Shown: positions 11,088-23,640, counted from the first letter of the stretch. The stretch is 64,000 bases of DNA from Eumeta japonica (GCA_005406025.1 BGZK01000730.1:186001-250000), one strand, 5' to 3'. Made by a program: numbers and translations. Notes: generated by a model not told the origin, from the sequence alone.

Positions 11088-14000
11088 CTGCAACAAAATA
11101 TTTACACGTAAATTAACTTACTTACAAAATTATCTTCAGATTTCTCAGTTTAATTAAATTGTGATTAGAGATATTATAATACTAAATTCAAATGATGATT
11201 TTACTTGTTTTATTGCTTAGTTAAGTATATAATAATTTTACTTAAACACACTTCTCACTAGTCTCAAGAGATTTTTAATCTGGTCTGTGAATGTGTTAAG
11301 CGAACAAGCTTATAGTTATCTCGTTTTGGAAAACAGATATTGTAGTCTAGTCTTCAATGTATACTGTTTTACCACTACTACAGAGTGGTGATAGCCCAGT
11401 GGTTAGGAGGGTTGTCTTCGAACCACGAGGTACTGGGTTCTGTCTTGACCGTGATTGAAGCGAGCAAAGAAATTTGACTAACTTAACAAGTTCAATCCTG
11501 AGCCAATTTTAATCGCTAAGTGCCCAACTTGAATAAGACTCGCCAGGCGAGCAGGTGACGGCGATGTCCGCGTACTGTCGCGTCGCATGTTATTTTTTTA
11601 TTTAAATTTTTTTATGAAAATAAATGTAACGCTGTAAGTGCTAACTTTATAAAGTAGACAAAGATTTTAAAACGTGAATAGGTACCCTTCATAATTATTA
11701 AAAACATCTTTCAATATTTGTAACAATTTTTTATGCACCTGTCTAATATAATGTAGGTGTATGACATTTTATTTCAAAATGGAAAATAATAAAATGCCTC
11801 CATTTTTATATTGTAAAAAGTTTATCGTGATGTTAAATTTTAACACCCATTTTCCATTACATAAAGTTAAAATGCATTACATAATGCATTTATAAAAAAA
11901 TATAATATAAACCATTTTTTATTTCAATTTTCATGGGTATACAGTACGCATGCACAAACTGCCGCTCTGAATTGCCTGCGAATAATGTAATGCTGAGGTT
12001 TGACGCTTCACAATCCTTCCTTCTTCTTTCCCATATTCCTATTTTAGGACATTGAGACGCTTCATGACTAACTTCACAGCGCAAGAGTTTCAGGCATTGT
12101 ACTTGTACATGCATATTGATTTTTTACATTTCCTAAGAAACTCAAATATTTATTATGTATCATTGAAAAGGTCCTGTTTAGGTACAAACAAATTTCCTGT
12201 TTTGGTCATAAAACAAAATGGAACAATAAGACTTTTGCAGAATTGAGCACAGGTGGGATGAGATACAGATGGCTAATGGGCTATTGTTTAACACTTATGA
12301 TAACTGAAGTTTCTTTTGTAGTATCTCTGGGGGTCTTTTCATATTTTACCTGATCATTTTTAAAATTCTATGTAACAGAACAATAACCAAGGCAATAAAT
12401 AGTTTCTCCTCCACCCTTTAGGCTATGAGAATACTAGCGTAATATTAATTAAGTTTTATAAATATTCATAATTAAAATAGCAGCGGAATTGACCAAAAAA
12501 CATGTCGAGTTTTTTTTCATAAATTATAATATAGATCATGTATGTTTTTTTCAGTAAATAATGTAGTTTGTGTATGCATATTTAAGTATCTAAATCATTT
12601 TCAAATACATTACAATATTCTCTCGCTCGGTAGTCGGTCAACGAACTCGGTATGCGATTCGGCCGTGTGGTTCAGTTTTCGTGAAACAAGTCATCCGCAC
12701 TGGGGTTTTCCTTCAAAACTCTATGCAAGTCGCCGAATTGAACGTGTTAAATCAAATTAAACCACTCGCTCCACACCTTGAAGAGCACAATAAGCTGTCA
12801 GTGTCATCGGATTGGTGACTATGTACTTTAGTAGACTTTAACGGACATGGGGCTTATCATAATAAGCCTCTAATCTAATAAGGTCTAAGCTCTTCATTCT
12901 GAAATAAAAAGAATGTGAGGGGGTATAGCTAAAAAGTGAACGATTAAAATATGAAACGACACCTGCAGCAGAATAGATAATTTTATACATGCCTGGTCTT
13001 GATGATAATAGATCCCAAACTGTCCTATGAACGAAATTTTCTTAGGAGGTGATTGAAGACATACTATGTTGTGGGTGTCGTCAGCTATTTACTACCATAT
13101 CTATTCAATTACAGAGTAATGATGCGGTCAATTTGGCTGCAGCACAAAAATGGGCTGACAACCACCAAAATACCACTCTCGTATAATATAGACATGCAGT
13201 AGCAGCGTCCACTGTTGCATTTCGTCTAGTGAGTGAGAGTTCCAGGGACTCACTCCCCCTCCATTAGATATGCTATTCCCTTCCAAGAAGACAATAACTC
13301 TTCTGGGGTAGCAAGTGTTCACAGACGGTGGTGAACTTCTCAGTAATTTATTTCATGTAATACTTTGAACATATGGTTATACACATTGAAAATGGTAACC
13401 TCAATCTTTTGCAAGACCCAATGTCATATTACCATTACTCACAAACCTTTTACACTTGAAATTTTAAACGATATAATATATTGACATTTTATATGGTACC
13501 TATAATAATTTTAATATTCCAATAAGTTTTGTAAAATTGATATTATAATTGATAAGCACTGAGCGATTAATAAACATAATGCATAAATTGTAATTTCAGG
13601 TTAAGTAAGACCACTATTCTGTAGTAATATACAAACCATTTGTCACAGTAAATGCACTTGTAAGGCTTAATTCCTTCGTGTATTTTCTGATGTTCTTCCA
13701 ACGAGGATTTGGCTGTAAATCTTTTCTCACAAATTTTGCATGTATATCGTTTCACTCCATTATGGCTCAAAATGTGTGATTCATATTTGCTCAAGACCGT
13801 AAAAACCTTATCACATATGTAACATCCAAAGACATCAGAAGTGTGGACTTTTTGATGTAAAATTAGACTCTTCTTGTTTTTATAAGTTCTGTGGCAAATA
13901 TGGCAGTTGTGTTTGACGTTTTCTTTAAAATCTATGCATTGTTCAGATTCAACATTTTTTTTGTGTAAAAAATCTATATTATCAAAAGACGGCGGAATCG

Positions 14001-14802
14001 ATTTCATATCTAAAACAAGGCCATGTGTGTTAAAAGGGCCGAAATTGATTTTGCTAAGGACATTTTTCTCATCTGTCTCTTCTTTAGTTTTAATTTCTAT
14101 GTTGTCTTTCACATTCTCTAGTTTATGACAGTCCCCAAGTTTTTCATGCGTTCCTAAATGTATGACCAATGCGTTTTTCCTCTTGAAACCCTTTCCACAG
14201 TTATCGCATAAGAATTCTTTCAATTTCGAATGCACTTTTAAATGCGTATCTAAATCGGATCTCTGATGAAATTTCCTATTACATCTATCGCACCTGTACC
14301 TTTTTAAGACATCATGTGTTAAAATATGCCTTCTCAAGGTGAAATTCTTATTAAATTCCTTCCCGCATATATGACAGATAAATTGTTTTCCGAAATGTAC
14401 TTGGTAATGACATTTGAGAGCGTATATTGCTGTGAATTGCCTGTTGCATATATCACATTTGAAATCTTTGGTTCCCATATGATTTCTCATATGCATTGCT
14501 AATTTGCTCGATACAGTAAACTTTCTGTCACATAGTTTACACGCTATCAAATCTTCTAGGGTATGCTTTCTTATGTGATAAACGAGACTCGATTTTCTAT
14601 TGAAACCCTTTTCACAATAATCACAAATATATAAATTTTGTTTCGTGTGTAACTTCATATGTGATAAATATCCATATTTTTGAGTAAAAATCTTATTGCA
14701 CAAGGAACAAAAATAAGTTTTATTCAATGTGTAAAGTGCATTTTCCTGTGAAGTGTGCTCCCTTTGCGATTTGCAAGTCCGAGGACTTGATACTTTTGCC
14801 AT
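10859..14802 (-). CDS. C2H2 zinc-finger protein with 13 fingers (two coding exons)
   Basis: Two minus-strand exons, 14802-13637 and 11087-10859, join in phase 2 to give 464 residues. The donor is AAATG then GTTTGT (GT at 13636-13635). The acceptor is TTTTGTTGCAG, ending at 11088. This junction was chosen because it restores a perfect finger: CIYCDK joins CFAKK with the normal 12-residue C-to-H spacing. Fingers lie at about 32-52, 60-80, 88-108, 116-136, 143-163, 171-191 and 199-219. After an acidic linker of about 80 residues they resume at 300-320, 327-347, 355-375, 383-403, 411-431 and 439-459. Only the late ones have the classic TGEKPY-type linker. It is probably a nuclear DNA-binding transcription factor. 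No ZAD domain is visible, though an upstream exon could exist. An AATAAA overlaps the stop codon at 10859-10861. Confidence 0.85.
11384..11600 (+). mobile_element. tRNA-derived SINE
   Basis: A perfect RNA polymerase III A box (TAGCCCAGTGG, 11392-11402) is followed 40 bases later by a B-box-like GGGTTCTGTCT (11435-11445), the spacing of a tRNA gene. The head is followed by an unrelated body and a T/A-rich tail. It sits inside the zinc-finger gene's intron, opposite to its transcription. Confidence 0.72.
11941..12108 (+). repeat. CACGAAACT-type MITE, copy 1
   Basis: A roughly 165-base unit with inverted ends (ACAAACTGCCGCTCTGAATT and CACAGCGCAAGAGTTT) recurs at 50793-50974 in inverse orientation and at 61951-62120. 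Shared internal strings include GCGAATAATGTAATG and CTTCATGACTAACTTCACAGCG. This copy is the most diverged and has lost the CACG part of its end. Confidence 0.7.
12110..13560. other. Intron of the zinc-finger gene
   Basis: AT-rich intronic sequence without a supported gene. A moderately GC-rich stretch at 13115-13330 looks like a fragment of an interspersed repeat, but its family was not recognised. Confidence 0.4.
13637..14802 (-). CDS. Zinc-finger gene, large 5' coding exon
   Basis: This exon holds residues 1-388 plus two bases, with fingers 1-10 and the first half of finger 11. An in-frame stop lies about 40 bases upstream of the ATG at 14802, which supports this start. Without the splice, the frame would run into a nonsense tail. 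Confidence 0.85.
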
Positions 14803-16199
14803 ATTTTTGTAATGACTTTTATTGAATACAGGTACTTTATACTAGCTATTGTTTAAAACTCTCTTGGTATTAGATTAACAATTTTTTTAAATACATAAAA
14901 AATAGTCTAATAAATATCCTAATAAGTTCTAATCGTTTTTGAACTGCAAGTTTGCAAATAAAACGAAAATTAAAGTTGAAAATGTCAATCTGACAATAGT
15001 CCTTTTTTCTTCGTATATCGTGAATACAATGAGAAAAAAAAATGGTAGTTCTCAGCGGTAGTAAGCAATACTACACTGTGAAAACGACAGTATATTAAAT
15101 TATGTATTAAAATCATTAAACAGTGATCATAAATGCTCAAAAATCAACAGCAGAGCAAAATAGAATAAATTAAAGCAAACTGGATCATTTTTCAAGAATC
15201 AGTTAGTGTTAATTAAAATTTTCTAAAAGTACTAGAGCTTCATCTATTAAGTATAAGTGGAAACAATTTTTCTTTACAAAAATAGGTTCTTTGATTCATA
15301 AGTTTTTTATATACCTATTCGAATTTCTTTTGTGCTTTTTCATTATACTACACTATTACATACCGCATGTATTGTCGAATTTCTATCAATTTCAATATAC
15401 TTGTCCATCTTTTGCGTGATTTTTTCGTTTTGATAGGGTTGCTTTTTACTTTATCACATTGTAAAACGCTTCTATTATCAACTTTATAGGCTATCCAGAC
15501 CTCTATCAATTTCAATACAGAAACCATGAAAGTATTATTTTTCCCCTATTGCGACGAGGAAGAGGTAAAAAATATATAAAGCACACCTACACGCCCGTGC
15601 GTGCGGATAGTGGGGCTGAAATCCAGGGAAAAAGTCCCCCTAAAGAAATAATAAGTGGGCAGTGCTGTTAGCTGGAATGCTGTGACAGCTTCAACGCGGT
15701 CGGACAGCACATAGAGGTGTCGACGGCGCGTGACATGCCCTATGGGCGATTCCTTGGGGATCATCTCGGCATTGGATGTTACTAGACACCGAAACGAGTC
15801 GAGTCCGTTTGTCTTACTCGGCATGATAGCGGCCCGGTGGAGTGGGGTGATATGGTCTAATTAGACCTCACTGACTGAGGGATACCTAAGCTTCGTCAGT
15901 CATTAGAGTCGTTGACTTCCCTGAGACTTTTTACTGCCGCTGTAAGAGTGTTAGGTTGATCGGTAAGTACATTCCGTGGCCTAAGGAAAGAATGATAGAG
16001 TTGAGGCTGCAAAGCGGAGGAGCGCATTGAGCGGATTCCGCGATGTCGAAAAACTGTTCAGAAGCGTCCTTTATTTTGGCTATAGTAGGAAGTTCTATAT
16101 CCCTGTGAAATACTGAATTTCGAACGTACCAGTGAGCGTTCGAGGCATTTCTACAGAATTTATTCTGAATGACTTATAGTGTATCAAGGGCCTTTGGGG

Positions 16200-16979
16200 C
16201 GGCGTGAGCGAAGGGAGATGTGTATGTCATCGCCAACTTTATGTACATTTTGTAAATAGTGCGCTTATTGCGCAGTGACAATTTACTTGTTCTACCAAGC
16301 ATGGTGCCGAGGTGCCCTCGGTAGGAAATTGCAATTTTCCTAATGCGCTCGGTGTAATCTTCACTTTATAGTTGAACTATCACAGAACGCTTGCGTTCAA
16401 TATTCGAAGGCGGGGCGTGTCTAAGTCCACAATTTTTCCTCTCCTAAGCTTGCTATATTTAAATCGTACAGCGGCTCACTTATCAGGGTTAACCTCCATC
16501 CTCCAGGTACGGAACCATCGATCAAGTTCATCAATGCAGGTGAAGTAGAGTTGTTTTTTTGTGCCTTGCATGATAATACATCGCGGTATCGTCTGCGAAT
16601 AACGCGAGTTGGACACCTGACGTCGAACGCGGAATGTCATTTTTGTATGTGGAGTACTTAAGGGGAGAGAGGGTAGAGCATTGAGGAACGCCTACTCTGA
16701 TTAATCGTCTAGTCAAGTGTGTGTATTTGTGTCTGGAAACAAAATACCTATTCCTGATGTAACTGTTTATAATGTGAATGAGACGATCTGGAACTTCGAG
16801 TGCATGAAGTTTATAAATGAGACTCGCGTGCCATACCCTATCAAAGGCTTTAGCTATATCGAAAGAGACAACTACGGTTTCTTGCTTCGATTTAAAGTCC
16901 TCCGTGATGTGTTTGACTAAACGGAGGACTTGCTGGAGACATGAATGTATAAGGCGAAAACCGAACCGTTCATCTATAA
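16200..16979 (-). pseudogene. LINE reverse transcriptase palm/thumb remnant
   Basis: The catalytic F-A-D-D is intact (16587-16598), as is the D of FDIAKAFD. The usual PQGS is PQCS here. Downstream, the thumb and the region with NKFCRNASNAHWYVRN-type text are broken by frameshifts and stops. Confidence 0.75.
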
Positions 16980-17256
16980 CAGAGGTTCACAAATTCTTTT
17001 GTTTCATAGACCACTTTCAAAATTTTGCTGGATCCGGTGGACCCCCTGCAGCTACATCACTACCAACTTCTAAATCTCGAAAGTGAAGAAAAAAAAGTGA
17101 AGATTAGATCTATCTATGGAAACTTGCGTTGTGGCTGAGTTTTAAAGACGTATTAACAGTTTTCGAAAAAAAAAAAGGTTAGAATTGATTGCTTGATAGG
17201 ATTAATTATTTGATAATAAAGTCGACTAAATAAATTTTCAATTAAATTTTAATTGA

Positions 17257-17357
17257 TTGTGCTGTGAGTGGATATCAAAAAAGTAAAGTTGGCCAATAGA
17301 AAAAATGATTTGATCCAACTTTACTTTTTTGAAATCTACAGTGACTCACAGCACAAG
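17257..17357. repeat. Imperfect hairpin within the hAT remnant
   Basis: GTGCTGTGAGT and CAAAAAAGTAAAGTTGG on the left are mirrored by CCAACTTTACTTTTTTG and ACTCACAGCAC on the right. The arms are about 45 bases with a short loop. It could be a small nested fold-back element. Confidence 0.6.
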
Positions 17358-17574
17358 AACCAATTCTCACAAATTTTATTTAGAAAAGGTCCCATTCGGA
17401 ATGATAAAAAGAAATATAGTACATTTCCTTGTATTACAGGTACATATTTATTTAAATATAAAAATTATTACACTATTAATTATTATTGTTATAACAGTCG
17501 TAATATAATTAAAATTATACACTTATAACATAATGTAATTTCTACAATGGTAATTACAAAAAAAAATATTTTAA

Positions 17575-18010
17575 ATAAGAGGGATGTACTTGATGGATTG
17601 ACAGCTAATTATCAATACTTGGCTTGAGTTTTGTAAGGAATAACCGTAAATTTCCTCTTTCTGTGATATTCAATGTGCTCCTTTTTTTTTTGTTAATAAG
17701 TTTGTAACGGCACTAAAACTTTTTTCGACGAGATATGAGGAGGGAAACGCCATCAGAAGTTTTTGCACAATTCCCCACAGTTCAGGATATTTTTCGGGTA
17801 TTTCTGCCTGCAGCCAAAATTTTTGATACCCTTTTTAAATGTCACTTTCAGTTCCTCATTAGTGCTAAGCTCGAGTAGCTCCTCTTGTAATATCACATTC
17901 TCCACTTCCGTCTCATCAAATGGATTTATGATCTATGATGGTATTTCCATCGATAGAATATCTTCAAATCTGAATTTAAAATCATCATGCAGGGCAATCA
18001 AATGTTGAAC
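17575..18010 (-). pseudogene. hAT transposase C-terminal dimerisation region
   Basis: Minus-strand translation gives EELLELSTNEELK, then, after a frameshift, a tryptophan-rich segment, then FPSSYLVEKSFSAVTNLLTK and, in a shifted frame, NITERGNLRLFLTKLKPSID. This is the hATC domain of the ZBED5/Charlie-like family. A stop and at least two frameshifts inactivate it, and the catalytic core is absent. Confidence 0.72.
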
Positions 18011-18899
18011 GTTCACCTAGATTCACAAAGTTTACCTAGACAGCTCAGGAGGCTGATTGGTCTGTCACTGGAAAAGAGGTCGCGAGGTTTCCCCTGGTTT
18101 ATGAATACCTATTATCTCTGCCTTTTTTCTACTTCAACTTGATATCTGTCAAGCCTTTCGATAGGGATTCGTGATGGAAGAACACATTCGAGGGTCAGCG
18201 GTGGGTTGCATGCTGCATGTCAACACATGTCATAGACAAACGTCTAATTGTGGATTTCCGTGAATTAACACCCCACACAATAGAGTAATAGGCTTATATT
18301 GGCAGTTTTGATTGCAAAGAGGATATTTTAATTGATTTCAACTAATTATTCTTATTTCCTACTTCAACTAATTACTAACTAATGGGGGCTGGGGGGATAG
18401 CAATTTTTAAGGCACGCGTTAAATATAACGACTAATAAGCCCAATAGAATCAAGGAAAAGCATTTGACAGCTTTATTGCTGATTCCATCCAGACCCAGTG
18501 CTTTTCTGGTGTTGAGAGATTTAATCAGCATTTATATTTCGTTGGAAGAGACGGGAGGCAGATCGTCTTTAGATTCGAGGGAGCCTTTGTGCCGGACCTC
18601 TTCGTTGTTGCGGTGTATGTGTAAAAATGTCATACGGACGGGAAGCGTGAGAGCATGGGGAGCGTGAGAGCATACTATCCGCTAGGTATTCCACTGTCTC
18701 CACGTTCTCTAAAGCAATAGAATTACCTCATCTCTTAAAAGGAGGTACAGGGATGTACCTCTCTGATTTGAGCACTTTGGTAATATTACAAAACGCTTTG
18801 AGCGTGTACGTGATTACCTCCATAAGATCGTTCCAGTTCTTATTTTGGACCTCCTGAATGCCAGTTCTCACTCGGCATTATAGGGCTCGTGCGCTGAAT

Positions 18900-19365
18900 C
18901 TATACTCTGCAGTAGGAAATGCGCTTGCGCGGCGCAAAGCTGTGTTTTTCTTTTAGGGATTCGAGAACATCGGCAGGATACTTCCGGTGATTCGAGAACG
19001 CCGGAACTTCCCGCACGTTGTTCCCAACCACTGTCCTGGCGTGGTTGGTAAGAGCACCTATGACTGAGTCGATTTCGTCAGTTTTATTCATGTCATCGGG
19101 AATGCTATTTAGGGAAAGAGTGTCAATTTCCTCAAGCGCGGCCGACACTCCGTTCCAATTTGTGATTTTTATGGTTGGACGGGGACTTCCGCCGGCGGCA
19201 GTGCCCATCTTTAATAAGACCGGTAGGTGATCTGAATCGAGACAGTAAAGTGTTTCGATACTGCTCACGTTAAGCGTGACGCCTTTAATTACGGCACTGT
19301 CCAGCGTGGAGGGTGTATTAGAGGGATGGTCGGGGTAGTAAGTCGACATGGAAGGCGCGATAAGT
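18900..19365 (-). pseudogene. LINE endonuclease domain C-terminus
   Basis: The frame contains NVSSIETLYCLDSDHLPVLL, the SDH-plus-hydrophobic motif of the endonuclease/exonuclease/phosphatase fold, preceded by the usual MSTYYP segment. The upstream catalytic residues are missing because the element ends abruptly at about 19365. Confidence 0.75.
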
Positions 19366-20094
19366 AATTTCAGACAGACACTATAACTAGAATATAGTCA
19401 TATTCTTTAACTGCGCAATTGTACAGATACTCTTATAGTCTCTGTCTGCTCCCTAGGAAACGGATGTAGGTTTACATAGGTATATTACAATAGAAGTTGA
19501 CTAGAAGAGTAGGAGTAGTATGCAAATTCCTGAATTTAAAACGACGTGTTTGCCATTTTCTGTACTCCCGGGGTACAAAATCATTTAAATACAACAATAT
19601 AAAGTCTCTAGGCTGTCCAAGTCAAATTACTATTTAGACATTATAAGTCGTTTTTAGTTTCTACCAATTTTTGTGTCGCGCCGCGACGCGTATGCTAGTC
19701 AAATAAATGACGCACTAAAATTAGTATGTTTCATGTTCTTTATTTATTTTGTGAATAAAAAATACAATGTTTTTGAGGTATACATTATGTAAGAACTAGA
19801 CTAAGTCGTTAAAATATTGAAAATAGGAATAAATTCTTTATATTTTACTATGTATTACATAACTGTATATGCAATTATCGACTATGTATGTTCATTATTA
19901 ATTATGGACTATATATAAAATTATGGACATACAATTTTAATAACAGCACAGACGTCAACATAGCATAATAGCATATAAAGTAATATTCAAACAAAGCAAA
20001 AAAAATTCTCTACTAAAACATAGTTTTATTAGTAAATTTTTGCTAATAGAATGGCAACATTGAGAGGAAAACTACTGAACTCAGAATCCGTGCT

Positions 20095-20352
20095 AGGAAT
20101 TATTGCAGTCGATATTCGATGCGTTCGTGTCGCGTGTAGTTTATCGTTTGCATATTTTGTTTTGTACACGGAATAAACAATGAAATATAAGTTATACTGA
20201 AACGATATTTATTAACAACACTCTATTTTTCATTGTTTAATTTTTTCCTATGCGATTTCAATGCAGTTATATTTATAGAAATGTTTATATGCAAAGTATT
20301 GATTTATTTCTTCGCGTGATTTGATTGTGGGGTTCGGAACGTGAAGACGCAG
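20095..20352 (+). other. Candidate 5' untranslated exon
   Basis: A stretch including GATTGTGGGGTTCGGAACGTG ends at an excellent donor (ACGCAG then GTAAGA, GT at 20353-20354). No long frame accompanies it. It is on the same strand as the Ly6-type gene, whose first visible exon begins with an acceptor and 11 untranslated bases. That gene must therefore have an upstream non-coding exon, and this is one candidate 16 kb away. Confidence 0.3.
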
Positions 20353-20354
20353 GT

Positions 20355-22660
20355 AAGATGGTTTTTAATAATAACTTGATTTACGGGAATGAATTGAATT
20401 CAATGTCATAGTGATTTTTTACATTATGTATTATTTTATTAGAAACGTAATTTTACAGTATAAATGTTAATCCAATTGATTTACGTATTTTTTTATCTTG
20501 TACGCGTATGTCCGTAGATTTTGTATTTTTGCTGTTTTCTGCAAACATAACACTTATTTAAGTGATAAATGTTTAAATTTGAGGTATATTCCGTTCATAA
20601 ATGTATTTAGGTCTTGATTACGGAAGGTTACATTTTAATAAGCAATTTTTATGATAATTTAAAAACTAAGACCAATTAGATAATAAAGCTAATATGGTTG
20701 TTCTTAACTATATTTGTTGGATATATATCCAAAAATATTTTAATACTTTTAATTATTAAATTGGCGGTATTGGCGGGAATGCGAGATGTTAAAATATTAT
20801 CGAAGATAGAGATCGTAATTTACGTAATTTTAGTTCAATATTAATATAAATTTCCACAAATAAACACTTATCCATTATCAAAGAAATGTAACAAATTTTC
20901 ACGAATTGTGTGTTATACATATTTAATTTCGCCCATTGTAATCGGTTAGTTTAAAAAATAAAATAAATTATTAAATAAATAAAAGAATTTCAGTTCGATA
21001 ATATTTATTAGACCGGGATTATGGAATAATTTTTTATTTATTGTTTCTGAGAAATAATTATTTTATATTTATTTTGTGTCATTAAAAAAATATTATTTAT
21101 AACCTACATAGTTTAAAAGTTTTTTTTGAAATTCCCGATTAAATTTTAGTAAAACGGCAACTATTAAAAGAATATTGTAAATGTCAAAATTGACCTTTTT
21201 TGTATGTGTGATGTTAAACAATAATTCGGTGATCATCTTAAGCTCTGACTATTCTGTTCACTACTCGCTTTTGCCCGCGGCTTCACCTGCATGTATATAA
21301 AATAACTATCTGAATAGTTATAAAATGTTGTCTTTATCGCCAAAGTTAATTTGAAACTACGCAAATTAAAAACTACGCGCTACACATGCTCTAATTATAC
21401 ATTTAATTTTTTTTATTTAGTACCTCTTCCGTCTTTTAAAATAATATTTAAAAAATGTCACTTTAATTATTAGGGTTAAAATTAAGATAGGAAACGTAAA
21501 CTTTATTTTAAAAGTGACTATCTCTTGAAAATCAATTCAAAACCAGATAGTGGAAGAGGTTCAGACATTTTAACTAAATTAATTATTTTATTTTGACATT
21601 TTGACCAAATTCGTTCTGTTTTGTTTTTTTGCCTACATTTTAAGGGAATTAATTTTTGAGTTTCAGCTGTTTAAAATTTAGTCCTTCCCTAATATGCTAT
21701 CAACTTGGTCTGCATAAGATTTTCTAGAACAACCTTTGCCGAACTCAGTCTCACATTCGCTCTATTCTGTCAGTCTATTTTCATTCATCCTTTTAAAAAT
21801 ATTGTACCACAGCTGCAGACCTTTATAACCGATTACGGCGAATCCTAAAAGGAGAGTTATGTATGTATGTATATGTATGGCCGTTCCTATGTTTCCTCGT
21901 AACTTTTAAACTCATGAACCGATTTCTGTATGTCATACGTCGTTAGATTTGACTTAGTGACGCAAGTGTCACTGTCTATATTAAAATTGTAAAAAAAACA
22001 AAATGGTGGCTTTTTCGTCCCAATTTAGATGCTTTGAAAAGGTTGTTTTACCCTAAATACATCGAGTGTGGTACCGAAATGCAGAATTTCAAGAGGCGAT
22101 CATGAAAATACTGCATACAAATGGACAGCAACGTGGCACTTTTTTCCGTTGTAAAATATCATATTCTTATTATAATACGATAAATAATAGTAACAAAAAA
22201 CACGTTCGAACCGTTATGTATAATTTGTTTATTTGCGAAATTGCGACGTTGCCGCTCCTGTCTCCAGCGCTAACTTTCTTCCGATTCCCGATTCAGTGTG
22301 TATACAACGCGATGTGAAAGCGCACGCGCATTTCTGTTTACGAAAAATCTCGCGACGCAAGAGTGAACGATGAGTTTATTTAGTGCCAGTGAGTATTTGG
22401 ATATGGTGTCAGTATAAGTTCAGTGTGGATAAGGTACCGGTGGTAAATAATATGTATTTTTATATCAAAGTAGCACTTTTGTTGCGATTTGATGTCAAAG
22501 ATCATTAACATTATATTTAATTACGCGTTGTTGTGAAAGCGCGTGCGCAATCAGGTGGTACTGTTGCCACAGGGTGCGGCGACGAACCAGAGTACCTTTT
22601 CAAAAATTAATAATAGATACTAAATAGGAATATTATCCTTTATAAGTAAGTAGTGCTGTT
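20355..22660. other. AT-rich stretch with repeat fragments
   Basis: No gene was seen. 21690-21790 shares a segment with 40715-40830 (both contain TCTGCATAA and TTTTCATTCATCCTTT). 21270-21292 looks like an inverted Helitron-type terminus (CTCGCTTTTGCCCGCGGC). A GC-richer patch around 22230-22340 is unexplained. Confidence 0.4.
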
Positions 22661-22664
22661 CATT

Positions 22665-23004
22665 TGCATCTATCTATACACGTTTAAGCGAAATAACACT
22701 GACTGTCTCATCACGAGATCTCCGAAACTATATGTCTGATTGACTTGAAATACGGCATAGGTACCCTTTTCGAGGCGTAGACGCTCACTGAGAACGGATC
22801 GTACGCAAATACTATAAAAAAAAATAACTTACCATCACATATATACCCTCCCGATCTTTTTCTCCGATCGATACATAATGCGGGACGGAGAGCAGAATCG
22901 AGAACAGGACAGCTATCTGGTTTTCGATTTCGTAGTGACTCTACATGCAAGACCAAGGAATTCGTTGTATGTCTACGCGGGCGGAGTCGTGGGCAAAAGC
23001 TAGT
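22665..23004 (+). repeat. Helitron-like element, copy 2
   Basis: It shares ACTGACTGTCTCATCAC, CTCCGAAACTATATGTC, GACTTGAAATACGGCATAGG and TTTTCGAGGCGTAGACGCTC with the other copies, and ends ACGCGGGCGGAGTCGTGGGC, AAAAG, CTAGT. It is the best-preserved terminus in the window. Confidence 0.65.
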
Positions 23005-23480
23005 ACCGGCACGATGATCTCGCAAATGGCTTTGACGATTGCGATGAAAGTCGTGTTATTTCGACAAAATTATTCCTTTTAAGTTGGTTTAACTGTGCGT
23101 GCAACTTCCCTGGAATACAAAATTGTACAAGAAAGATTCTAACCGTTGCTAGTATGTATATTGTAATAAAACAAGTGAATGTCGCTAACAGATTAGTTTC
23201 AAATCAAAAGGTATACACAGACAATTATACAATATAGTGGATATATTGCACAAGAGATGGCGCTACTAGTAGCTAAACACAAATAAATACTTTTATTATT
23301 TTGATACAATATTATAACATATATTAATCTAATATTTTATTTATTTATTCAGTTTTCATATTATTTATTTTATCTACGCATTTACCCAGATACCTAATAC
23401 GTTATGTATATAATTGTGTATACTAATCTATAGATATAAAATCCATTGAAAAATAACATTTGGTGTCTGATTCTCTTAAA

Positions 23481-23639
23481 ATGTCCGACTCTTCTGACTT
23501 GGCAATAATTAAAAATAAGTCCGACTACACGACGAATGTGGGTGACGGTGATATGTTCGACGCCCCCGTCATCCACACGACGCAATTATACGATTGGAAG
23601 GTGTTGCCAGGAGCCGCTACGACGGTAAAATATTTATAA
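23481..23639 (+). CDS. Orphan coding-like exon of unknown identity
   Basis: An ATG opens 52 codons beginning MSDSSDLAIIKNK and passing through MFDAPVIHTTQLYDWKVLPG. Its GC-richer composition and amino-acid mix look like real protein in contrast to the flanks. The frame meets a possible donor (ACGACG then GTAAAA) at 23624-23625 in phase 0; otherwise it reads to TAA at 23637. A MITE is inserted immediately afterwards (23641). I do not recognise the protein, and no partner exon was identified. Confidence 0.38.
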   Translation: MSDSSDLAIIKNKSDYTTNVGDGDMFDAPVIHTTQLYDWKVLPGAATTVKYL

Positions 23640-23640
23640 G

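Larger units (their letters stand above)
16980..18014 (-). mobile_element. hAT element inserted in the LINE
   Basis: The left end CAGAGGTTCACAAA matches the hAT-type terminal consensus CAGNGGTTC-CAAA. It is followed by text like TTCATAGACCACTTTC and GATCCGGTGGACC, which is typical of Charlie-like ends. The insertion interrupts the LINE reverse transcriptase exactly between its first conserved block and ERFGFR. The matching right terminus was not found, so that side is deleted. Confidence 0.72.
15540..19365 (-). mobile_element. Jockey-like non-LTR retrotransposon (LINE), 5'-truncated and interrupted
   Basis: Read on the minus strand, the element runs from the end of an apurinic-type endonuclease domain (19365-18900) through reverse transcriptase to a 3' region near 15540. 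RT landmarks in order are KPRDLFSSDRPISLLSC near 18030-18100, ERFGFRLIHSCLQQVLRLVK near 16915-16970, VVVSFDIAKAFDRVWH near 16840-16890, GVPQCSTLSP near 16660-16700 and FADDTAMYY near 16570-16600. Downstream comes the WRMEVNPDK motif near 16490-16510. Stops and frameshifts are common. A hAT element separates the first RT block from the rest. Confidence 0.82.

Noticed and set aside
13907..14128. Plus-strand ORF of about 73 codons
   Set aside because: It is the antisense shadow of the linker in the zinc-finger protein.
15546..15824. Minus-strand ORF of 92 codons
   Set aside because: It lies in the 3' part of the decayed LINE and is not a separate gene.
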